A stretch of DNA of 5,232 nt from Bacillota bacterium (lineage in GTDB: Bacteria; Bacillota; Clostridia; Tissierellales; Sporanaerobacteraceae): positions 1-5,232 of the forward strand of contig JAKPAR010000090.1 in NCBI GenBank assembly GCA_029779375.1, read 5' to 3'. The position numbers and the translations under genes are program-made. Shown one piece after another: positions 1-5,232 of the stretch (within the stretch, counting starts at the first letter, position 1; each line of letters starts with the position of its first letter). The notes under the pieces were generated by a model. It saw nothing but the letters and a program-made list of their open reading frames with translations. It made no database searches and was not told where the DNA came from.

Positions 1-622
1 ATTCCTCAAATTCATAAGGAGTTCCACTTTCTTTAAAATCCACAATTGCCACATTTGGCCTACTAATTGCCTTGTTATATTTCTTAAATATGTCTATACT
101 TTCGTCCACCCATTTATATATAAGCTCAAAATATTCTATATCATATTTTTCCCTCATTTTTTTTATTGCTTTTGATTGTAATAGTATTCTTGCCAGTGTA
201 TTGTCTTCATTCATAGCTGAAGAACCATCTGTATTAAACTCACAAAATTTAAAATCATCATTTCCACCATAGAAAATGTCAAATCTTCCTATGGGAACAT
301 TTATATCATATCCTTGATCTACAAGTATTAGTTCTTCCAACAATTTAGAATATCCAAACTTTTTTCTATACTCGGGAGATTCTATATACTTTTGGGTTAC
401 TTTATTTGTTATGGAAATAAGAATTCTTCCTATCTCATTGAATCTTTCAACATCAGATTGTGTATAAAATATAGGCTCATATAAAAATGGCACTGGCTCA
501 CCCTTATATATAGCTGTTGAATTGGCAACAGCTTCTATAGCCTTTTCATAATCATCATAGTATTTATCAACATCTCTCTTAATTATATCTATATACTCAT
601 CAGTTAATTTCTTCATGTCCAT
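1..622 (-). CDS. Circularly permuted ATP-grasp ligase, glutathionylspermidine-synthase-like (probable second step of thiol synthesis); C-terminal part outside window
   Basis: The frame is open from an ATG at 622 to the window edge: 207 residues visible and no stop, so only the N-terminal part is present. Residues 113-117 (RFDIF) and 127-140 (CEFNTDGSSAMNED) match the pattern of the glutathionylspermidine synthase / permuted ATP-grasp family, which has an Arg-Phe-Asp strand followed by an acidic E-x-N-x-D loop. The ATP-binding C-terminal part would lie beyond the edge. The start at 622 is chosen because GAGGTG sits seven bases upstream; a second in-frame ATG at 616 is the alternative. The gene overlaps the end of the upstream glutamate-cysteine ligase by 23 bases, so the two are probably translationally coupled and work in one pathway. 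By inference it adds the next unit (glycine, or another amine or amino acid) to gamma-glutamylcysteine. No signal peptide is seen, so it is probably cytosolic. Family assignment is moderate; the substrate is not determined by the sequence. Confidence 0.65.
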   Translation of the reverse strand, partial: MDMKKLTDEYIDIIKRDVDKYYDDYEKAIEAVANSTAIYKGEPVPFLYEPIFYTQSDVERFNEIGRILISITNKVTQKYIESPEYRKKFGYSKLLEELILVDQGYDINVPIGRFDIFYGGNDDFKFCEFNTDGSSAMNEDNTLARILLQSKAIKKMREKYDIEYFELIYKWVDESIDIFKKYNKAISRPNVAIVDFKESGTPYEFEE

Positions 623-1925
623 TATTTTTCACCTCAATTAAATTATTCAAAATACACCAATCCAATGCTTTCTTTTTACCTAAATAAGCTCTTTTCTCAG
701 TTTTCCCTCTTGGAGTCATCTTTTCATTAAACATTTCTTCCAATGGCAAAATATACTTTAATTCATCTTCTTTTAATCCACTTTTAGAAATCTCTATAAG
801 CCTTTTACCTATTTCATATACAGTTTCATCTCTTAACTTCCCATAAAGTCCCTTTTCAACAATATCCTTTTTAGCCTTATTTATATCTTCTATACTTATA
901 TCGTCAACATATTCATATATTTTACTTAAATTTTCCTCATCATATATAATTCCCTTCCATAATGCAACTGCTGAAAAATTCAATGGATATGGCACTCCAT
1001 CCATCATCCTTATTTCTATATACTTCTTTGCTCTTACATCTGGAAAAAACATAGTTAGAATATGTTCCAATTCCTGTATAGAATATTTATCTGGATCAAA
1101 TATATCTTTGGTAAGTTTATCTTTAGTGAAATAAACCTCTTTTCCATTATCAATAAATATTGGAGGTCTATTTAATATATACTCTGCATATTTCTCATAT
1201 CCAAATGACTTATCCAATGCGGCATCTACAACTCCGCATCTATCTTTATCACAATTTTCCCATATATATGATCTTAAGCTAAATTTATTCCATACCCTAC
1301 CTTCAAAATAATAAGCATTGTCAAACATAGCATATATAACTGGAGAAATCCCACTAGCTACTTTAAACTTTTTCACAAAATCTTCTTCACTACTATAATC
1401 AACAGACAATTGTAGTGAAGCTGTTCCTTTCATCATATTGTGAGCATGAGTTCCCTTGTCTTTAAAATATTCATACATATACGAATATCTCTTTTTAGGT
1501 ATAATTTTTATATCAGAAATACTGCTTTCTGGTTGATAACCAGTAGTTATTAATGCTTGATTTTTTCTATCAAGAATAGGAAGCACTTCATTTAAAAAAT
1601 TAAAATACTCTCTTTCCAAATCAAAAATATGCTTTTCTGGTCTTATGCTTAATTCAAACTGGCTACCTGGTTCAAGGGTAATAGTCGTGCCATTCTTTTT
1701 AAGTCCAAGGATATTGTCCCCTTCATAAATTCCCTCCCAACCATTTTGCAACATTTGCTCTAATGTATCTGATGTACCTTTTTCTTCATAATAAGAAATA
1801 GTTCTAAAGCTATCTTTATCTATAATGAAATGCTCAATCTCCAATCCCATTTTGAAATCTTTAATTTCCTTTTCATTGTCCTCAAAATATTTCGCAATCT
1901 CTTTTACTTGTCTTTCATAATCCAT
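600..1925 (-). CDS. gshA: Glutamate-cysteine ligase, GCS2 (plant/proteobacterial) type
   Basis: The 441-residue product should join the gamma-carboxyl of glutamate to cysteine using ATP, the first step of glutathione synthesis, in the cytosol. Visible GCS2-type motifs in order are GLEIEHFI (27-34) with two acidic residues on the metal/ATP strand, ITLEPGSQFELS (82-93), TASLQLSVDYSSEEDF (168-183), RSYIWENCDKDRCG (218-231) and YIEIRMMDG (302-310). These resemble the plant and proteobacterial ligase class rather than the E. coli GshA class. The length is close to that of bacterial members of this class. The ATG at 1925 has only a weak upstream GAG/GTGAG element. No other start is attractive, because the first conserved strand begins near residue 27. 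The gene is first in an operon, and its last 23 bases overlap the ATP-grasp gene. A gamma-glutamyl ligase acting on a different amino acid remains possible, since this superfamily also includes EgtA-like enzymes. Confidence 0.85.
   Translation of the reverse strand: MDYERQVKEIAKYFEDNEKEIKDFKMGLEIEHFIIDKDSFRTISYYEEKGTSDTLEQMLQNGWEGIYEGDNILGLKKNGTTITLEPGSQFELSIRPEKHIFDLEREYFNFLNEVLPILDRKNQALITTGYQPESSISDIKIIPKKRYSYMYEYFKDKGTHAHNMMKGTASLQLSVDYSSEEDFVKKFKVASGISPVIYAMFDNAYYFEGRVWNKFSLRSYIWENCDKDRCGVVDAALDKSFGYEKYAEYILNRPPIFIDNGKEVYFTKDKLTKDIFDPDKYSIQELEHILTMFFPDVRAKKYIEIRMMDGVPYPLNFSAVALWKGIIYDEENLSKIYEYVDDISIEDINKAKKDIVEKGLYGKLRDETVYEIGKRLIEISKSGLKEDELKYILPLEEMFNEKMTPRGKTEKRAYLGKKKALDWCILNNLIEVKNNGHEEIN
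630..635 (-). promoter_or_regulatory. Ribosome binding site of the ATP-grasp ligase gene
   Basis: GAGGTG on the minus strand lies inside the last codons of the glutamate-cysteine ligase gene, seven bases before the ATG at 622. It favours that ATG over the one at 616, which would have a 13-base spacing. An internal site of this kind fits coupled translation of the two genes. Confidence 0.6.
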
Positions 1926-1954
1926 CTAAATCATCTCACTTTCAATAAACTAAT

Positions 1955-1984
1955 ATTATATATACCCATAAAATTAGATAAAAA
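1955..1984 (-). promoter_or_regulatory. Candidate promoter of the thiol-ligase operon
   Basis: A perfect TATAAT -10 hexamer (minus strand, 1955-1960) lies about 30 bases before the ligase ATG. The matching -35 zone (about 1978-1984) is only a T-rich run with a poor match to TTGACA. TATGGGTAT (1962-1970) abuts the -10. The weak -35 suggests either a weak promoter or help from a regulator or another sigma factor. A second possible -10, TATACT (1986-1991), has a poor -35 inside the neighbouring terminator stem. Confidence 0.4.
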
Positions 1985-2003
1985 AAGTATAATTTCCTCC
2001 CAT

Positions 2004-2041
2004 AAAAAAACAATAGTCTTAAAGGTAAACTATTGTTTTTT
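2004..2041 (-). terminator. Intrinsic terminator of the DNA methyltransferase gene
   Basis: CAATAGT (2011-2017) pairs perfectly with ACTATTG (2029-2035). The stem is extended by six A-T pairs (2005-2010 with 2036-2041), leaving an 11-base loop. On the minus strand the hairpin begins one base after the methyltransferase stop codon and is followed by a run of T. The A and T flanks make it symmetric enough to work in either direction. It separates the methyltransferase gene from the ligase operon, which therefore needs its own promoter. Confidence 0.8.
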
Positions 2042-2042
2042 A

Positions 2043-3974
2043 TTATACTATATAATTTGTAATGAGTACTTCAACTGTGGAGTTTTTATCCCTGTTTTTA
2101 GTTTGATAATTGGAATTTGAATAGTCATTGTTTAAGTAGTGAACTATATACTTATCTTTATTTAAAATAGTCCAATTGTATAAAATTTCATTTTTTCTTC
2201 CCTTACTCTCCATGACATTGGAGAGGGCAAACCTTATACCTTTTGAATCCAATCCATCTAAAAACTTAAGCAAATTTTTTTCATGTTCCTCATTCCATCC
2301 ACCTTGCTCATTGTAACTTGCAGTAGTTATTAAATAAGGGGGATCTGCATAGACAAAGCTTAAATTTTCAATTTCCTCCACTCTGATATTTGAAAAATCT
2401 TCTACAATAAATTCATAATTGTTTTCATGAATTCTATCAATAAATTCAATGAGCTTTTTTCTCATTTTAGCATTAAAATCTCTTTTCCCAACAGGCAAAT
2501 TAAATTCACCATTTTTGTTGAATCTAATTTGATTGTTGAAACTAAATACTATCAATACATAAAAAATCATATCATAATAAAAACTATCTTCCATTCTTTT
2601 GTTGTATATCTCCCTCAAATACATATATTTTCCCTTGTTGTATTTTCCAAGTCCGACACTACTAATAGTACCATAATAGCTATATCCATGCTTTGATGAA
2701 TTCGACAATTCAAATTCATCTATTATACTATCAATTTCATTTAGAATTTCATCTTTTTCATGCTCTTTAAAGGCATTTAAAAGCCTTATGAGACTTACCT
2801 CTTTGTCAACAAATTTCACATTTTTGCAATCTACATTTATTCCCACATTACATCCACCACAAAAAAGATCCATCATGCTATCTATTTTTTCTGGAAACAG
2901 TGGTTTTATCTGATCCAACAATTTATACTTTCCACCAGTATAATTTAGCGGTGAAGCTACAGTATTAAAGGTTTTACATAAAAACAATCTCTCTTTATGA
3001 TTATCAATTCTAGATTTCCCTGCAGTAAAAGCACCATAGTCCATTTCAAATATTTGAACTTCTCCTCTTTTTCTTAAAATAGAAAGTATTTCTCTATCGG
3101 TAATCCTAGCATTTGACCTATCATGGCCTTTACTCCCCATATTGCTATAGGATACAAGAATATATTTAGCATCTAAATTCTCAATTAGATCTTTAAAAAC
3201 TTGAGGAGCTCTCCTTGTACAGTAGCTACTCTTTATATCTTTTCGATTCATCTTTTTAGCCACACCAAAAACTTCAGGTTTTTCCCATCTTGCAACATTT
3301 TCTAAAAGATGATAGGCATCTGAATACTGTCTGGAATTGTAAGGAGGATCAATATAGGCTATATCAGCTTTCACAACTCTTACAAGTTCATTGGAATCTG
3401 TATTGTAGATTTGATTTTTACCCATATTTTCTTTTATATTGGGAAATTTAAGTACTAATTCATCATTATATTCTTTTGTTTTCCTATAGGCATCATAATG
3501 CCCACAAGTACTTGCAATTCTATCCATAGCATATATAAGGGAAGATATGAGTATGTATTCTTCTCTTTTATTTATCTCTCCATTTTTAGCTAAAATATCA
3601 ATTTCTTCTCTTATATATCCAATCTTTTTGGAAGTTTCATGACTAAAATACTTTCCTCCAAAATTTATAGACATATAATTTTCTTCTTTTATGCTAGAAA
3701 TATTGTTCCATTTGTCTATAATTTTCATAAGCTTTTCTTTGTCAAACTCATCATCGCTAAAAAAAGCATAATGGATGACATAATTGCTATACAATAAATC
3801 ATTAGTTATCAAATTAAATTCCCTAAAAGCATCAGCCACTACTCCAGTACCACTAAAAACATCGAAAAAAGAACTACAATCTTCACAATTGTCCTCCACA
3901 ACTTTTTTTATAAAGGGAATAAGCTTGTACTTATTTCCCAAATATCTTCTGTTTTTCAAATCAAAATATTCCAT
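2043..3974 (-). CDS. Two-domain D12-class adenine-N6 DNA methyltransferase (M.FokI-like fusion)
   Basis: From the ATG at 3974 the product has 643 residues and contains two complete D12 (Dam-type) methyltransferase cores in tandem. The first has RYLGNK (10-15), the S-adenosylmethionine loop DVFSGTG (38-44) and the catalytic DPPYNSRQY (from 209). The second, joined through a short linker near residue 340, has PLNYTGGKYKLL (from about 342), DLFCGGC (369-375) and DPPY (544-547). D12 enzymes transfer a methyl group from S-adenosylmethionine to the N6 of adenine in double-stranded DNA. This architecture and length match M.FokI (about 647 residues), whose two heads methylate opposite strands of one asymmetric site. 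An asymmetric target is therefore inferred; the actual site cannot be read from the sequence. A start at 3974 puts the conserved RYLGNK strand about ten residues from the N-terminus, with GGTGATGGA upstream. ATG at 3986 and GTG at 3989 are in-frame alternatives. The gene has its own promoter and terminator, and no endonuclease gene is next to it. Confidence 0.92.
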   Translation of the reverse strand: MEYFDLKNRRYLGNKYKLIPFIKKVVEDNCEDCSSFFDVFSGTGVVADAFREFNLITNDLLYSNYVIHYAFFSDDEFDKEKLMKIIDKWNNISSIKEENYMSINFGGKYFSHETSKKIGYIREEIDILAKNGEINKREEYILISSLIYAMDRIASTCGHYDAYRKTKEYNDELVLKFPNIKENMGKNQIYNTDSNELVRVVKADIAYIDPPYNSRQYSDAYHLLENVARWEKPEVFGVAKKMNRKDIKSSYCTRRAPQVFKDLIENLDAKYILVSYSNMGSKGHDRSNARITDREILSILRKRGEVQIFEMDYGAFTAGKSRIDNHKERLFLCKTFNTVASPLNYTGGKYKLLDQIKPLFPEKIDSMMDLFCGGCNVGINVDCKNVKFVDKEVSLIRLLNAFKEHEKDEILNEIDSIIDEFELSNSSKHGYSYYGTISSVGLGKYNKGKYMYLREIYNKRMEDSFYYDMIFYVLIVFSFNNQIRFNKNGEFNLPVGKRDFNAKMRKKLIEFIDRIHENNYEFIVEDFSNIRVEEIENLSFVYADPPYLITTASYNEQGGWNEEHEKNLLKFLDGLDSKGIRFALSNVMESKGRKNEILYNWTILNKDKYIVHYLNNDYSNSNYQTKNRDKNSTVEVLITNYIV

Positions 3975-4013
3975 TCTCAATTCCATCACCCTTTTTGCTT
4001 TACCGTTGTTCTC

Positions 4014-4042
4014 ATTATACCTAAAGTCAAATAGCTAGTAAA
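4014..4042 (-). promoter_or_regulatory. Promoter of the DNA methyltransferase gene
   Basis: On the minus strand TTTACT (4037-4042) is followed after 17 bases by a perfect TATAAT (4014-4019). This is a good vegetative-type promoter. Transcription would begin near 4007, giving a leader of about 30 bases before the ATG at 3974. A TTGACT closer to the -10 is badly spaced and was not used. Confidence 0.65.
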
Positions 4043-4054
4043 GTGCAGTTTCCC

Positions 4055-4081
4055 TTCACAAAAAAGTAAAGGCCCTATAAG
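4055..4081 (+). promoter_or_regulatory. Possible promoter of the NamA-type reductase gene
   Basis: TTCACA (4055-4060) and TATAAG (4076-4081) each match the vegetative consensus at five of six positions, but their spacer is only 15 bases. Transcription from here would give a leader of about 130 bases containing the whole inverted-repeat structure at 4105-4191. The alternative is the AT-rich stretch after TATGGGTAT (4183-4191), with TATTAT at 4189-4194, but that has no recognisable -35 and would start just before the ribosome binding site. Confidence 0.3.
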
Positions 4082-4104
4082 ACCTGTCCCTGTCAAGCCT
4101 CCAT

Positions 4105-4191
4105 ATACCCATATCTTCTTACTACGAAATTATCTATCATTGTAGTAAATGAAAGTCCTATTACATGGTGTTTTCAATAAAATATGGGTAT
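4105..4191 (+). promoter_or_regulatory. Nested inverted repeats upstream of the reductase gene; operator or structured leader
   Basis: An outer perfect 10-base inverted repeat, ATACCCATAT (4105-4114) and ATATGGGTAT (4182-4191), encloses two smaller ones. The first is TTACTAC (4119-4125) with GTAGTAA (4142-4148). The second is TGAAA (4150-4154) with TTTCA (4172-4176), which extends inward through two wobble pairs and a bulge to CC/GG. Folded as RNA this is a three-way junction ending 11 bases before the ribosome binding site. As DNA, the TTACTAC/GTAGTAA pair could be a regulator operator. I recognise no known riboswitch core or tRNA signature in it. The outer repeat is longer than chance readily gives in this spacer; the inner ones alone are not surprising. 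Confidence 0.45.
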
Positions 4192-4202
4192 TATTATAAG
4201 GG

Positions 4203-4209
4203 AAAGGAG
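4203..4209 (+). promoter_or_regulatory. Ribosome binding site of the NamA-type reductase gene
   Basis: AAAGGAG ends nine bases before the ATG at 4219 and is the strongest plus-strand site in the spacer. CTCC at 4099-4102, just outside the outer inverted repeat, is complementary to the GGAG here. Pairing of the two could hide the site, but this is speculative. Confidence 0.75.
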
Positions 4210-4218
4210 TGTGTATAT

Positions 4219-5232
4219 ATGAATAAACTATTTTCACATATTGATATTAAAAATCTTGAATTAAAAAATCGTATTGTAATGGCTCCTATGTGTATGGTCA
4301 TGGCTGATGAAAATGGATATGCCAAAGACTGGCATGAAATTCACTATGCTACTCGTGCCATAGGAGGCACTGGGCTTATAATTTTAGAGGCAACAGCTGT
4401 GGAAAGCAGAGGCAGAATAAAAGATGGAGATTTAGGAATTTGGGATGATTCTCATATAGAAGGACTATCAAAAATAGTAAATAGCTGCAAAGCCCTTGGT
4501 GCAAAAGTTGGAATTCAACTGGCTCATGCTGGAAGAAAATGCACAGTAAAATCCGAAAAAATTATTGCTCCATCTCCTATAGCCTTTGACGATAGCTACC
4601 CTACTCCAGAAGAAATGACCAAAGACGATATAAAAGCTGTCATAAATTCCTTTAAAGAAGGGGCCAGAAGAGCTAATGAAGCTGGTTTTGATGCTATTGA
4701 AATACATGGAGCTCATGGGTATTTGATAAATGAATTTTTATCTCCTCTTGCCAATAAAAGAAAAGATGAATATGGAGGCTCTCTAGAAAACAGGACCAGA
4801 TTCTTAATGGAAATAATAAAAGAAGTCAAAACTGTATGGCCTGAAAACAAAGCTATAATATTGAGGGTTTCTGCTGAAGAATATGTAGAAGCCGGAAATC
4901 ATCCCGAAGATTTAGTGAACATCATAAATTTAATAAAAGATGAAGGTATAGATATAATAAATGTAAGCTCTGGAGGAGTAGTTTCTGCTGATATTGATAT
5001 ATATCCTGGATATCAAATACCTTTTGCAGAGACAATCAAAAGAGGAACTAAACTACCAGTTATAGCTGGAGGACTGATTACAGAACCAGAAATGGCTGAA
5101 GAAATTCTTAAAAACAATAGGGCAGATTTCATATTCTTAGGAAGAGAATTGTTGAGAAATCCTTATTGGCCTCTAGAAGCCGCCAAAAAACTAAATCAAG
5201 ACATAGAATGGCCTTATCCTTACATAAGGGCT
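4219..5232 (+). CDS. namA: NADPH dehydrogenase, Old Yellow Enzyme family, YqjM/NamA type (C-terminal tip outside window)
   Basis: The 338 visible residues form a near-complete FMN-dependent ene-reductase. It uses NADPH to reduce activated C=C bonds in enones and can reduce nitro compounds, in the cytosol. Signature elements are KNRIVMAPMCM (16-26) with Cys25 at the flavin-tuning cysteine position, Gln100 followed by the LAHAGRK loop, and the HGAHGY motif (163-168) with the substrate-binding His163 and His166 plus Tyr168. Others are Arg216 on the flavin side, AGGLIT (283-288) and GRELLRNPYW (308-317) around the FMN phosphate. Arg337 corresponds to the arginine finger that reaches the neighbouring subunit in YqjM. 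Only one or two residues and the stop are probably missing, because YqjM ends two residues after this arginine. The residue two after Cys25 is Val27, where YqjM has the substrate-contacting Tyr28. The start is supported by AAAGGAG. The gene diverges from the methyltransferase gene. Confidence 0.93.
   Translation, partial: MNKLFSHIDIKNLELKNRIVMAPMCMVMADENGYAKDWHEIHYATRAIGGTGLIILEATAVESRGRIKDGDLGIWDDSHIEGLSKIVNSCKALGAKVGIQLAHAGRKCTVKSEKIIAPSPIAFDDSYPTPEEMTKDDIKAVINSFKEGARRANEAGFDAIEIHGAHGYLINEFLSPLANKRKDEYGGSLENRTRFLMEIIKEVKTVWPENKAIILRVSAEEYVEAGNHPEDLVNIINLIKDEGIDIINVSSGGVVSADIDIYPGYQIPFAETIKRGTKLPVIAGGLITEPEMAEEILKNNRADFIFLGRELLRNPYWPLEAAKKLNQDIEWPYPYIRA

Noticed and set aside
72..272. Short plus-strand ORF of 66 codons
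   Set aside because: It lies antisense inside the ATP-grasp ligase gene, has no ribosome binding site of note, and its protein is low-complexity Ser/Leu/Ile-rich, as expected from antisense reading of an AT-rich gene.
1993..2000. GGAGGAAA Shine-Dalgarno-like sequence on the minus strand after the terminator
   Set aside because: No ATG, GTG or TTG follows at a useful distance, so no gene start can be assigned to it.
1830..2120. Plus-strand ORF of 96 codons spanning the ligase start, spacer and methyltransferase end
   Set aside because: It runs antisense through two real genes, their spacer and the terminator hairpin; the translated product is hydrophobic shadow sequence with no family resemblance.
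2427..2696. Plus-strand ORF of 89 codons
   Set aside because: It is antisense to the second catalytic domain of the methyltransferase and has no independent support.
3784..4038. Plus-strand ORF of 84 codons
   Set aside because: It is antisense to the methyltransferase N-terminus and crosses its promoter; no recognisable protein features.
4091..4096. Perfect TTGACA -35 on the minus strand
   Set aside because: No -10 hexamer lies at 16-18 bases; the nearest TATAG is about 11 bases away. The better promoter for the methyltransferase gene is at 4014-4042.
4105..4191. Purine riboswitch or tRNA as an explanation of the three-way-junction shape
   Set aside because: The conserved purine-riboswitch junction sequences and loop-loop partners are absent, and there is no TTCRANNC T-loop, anticodon arm or CCA-ready acceptor stem on either strand.
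4468..4716. Minus-strand ORF of 82 codons
   Set aside because: It is fully antisense to the well-conserved NamA-type reductase coding sequence.

Overview
The base composition is strongly AT-rich, with heavy use of ATA, AGA and A/T-ending codons. The coding style is that of a low-GC anaerobic Firmicute (Clostridia or Tissierellia type). This is inferred from composition and protein style only; no marker gene fixes the genus.

Layout from left to right. Positions 1-1925 (minus strand) hold a two-gene thiol-biosynthesis operon. A glutamate-cysteine ligase (600-1925) overlaps by 23 bases the start of a second gene, which runs off the left edge (1-622). That second gene looks like an ATP-grasp ligase of the glutathionylspermidine-synthase kind. 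Positions 1926-2042 are a short spacer with a candidate promoter for the ligase operon and an intrinsic terminator for the gene to its right. Positions 2043-3974 (minus strand) encode a two-headed D12-class adenine-N6 DNA methyltransferase of about 643 residues. It has two complete catalytic cores, as in the M.FokI type, but no restriction gene is visible beside it. Positions 3975-4218 are a divergent intergenic region. It holds a good promoter for the methyltransferase gene, nested inverted repeats (4105-4191), and the ribosome binding site of the next gene. Positions 4219-5232 (plus strand) encode an Old Yellow Enzyme of the YqjM/NamA type, cut by the right edge probably within a residue or two of its C-terminus.

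Working together: the ligase pair should make a gamma-glutamyl thiol (glutathione or a relative), and the NamA-type enzyme reduces electrophilic enones and nitro compounds. Both flanks of the window therefore point to redox and electrophile defence. The methyltransferase lies between them with its own promoter and terminator, as an independent unit that looks like an inserted accessory gene. A nine-base motif, TATGGGTAT, occurs in front of both the ligase operon and the reductase gene. Co-regulation is possible, but the match is short enough to be chance.

No RNA gene, insertion sequence or CRISPR array was found. The least explained sequence is the 4105-4191 inverted-repeat structure ahead of the reductase gene.
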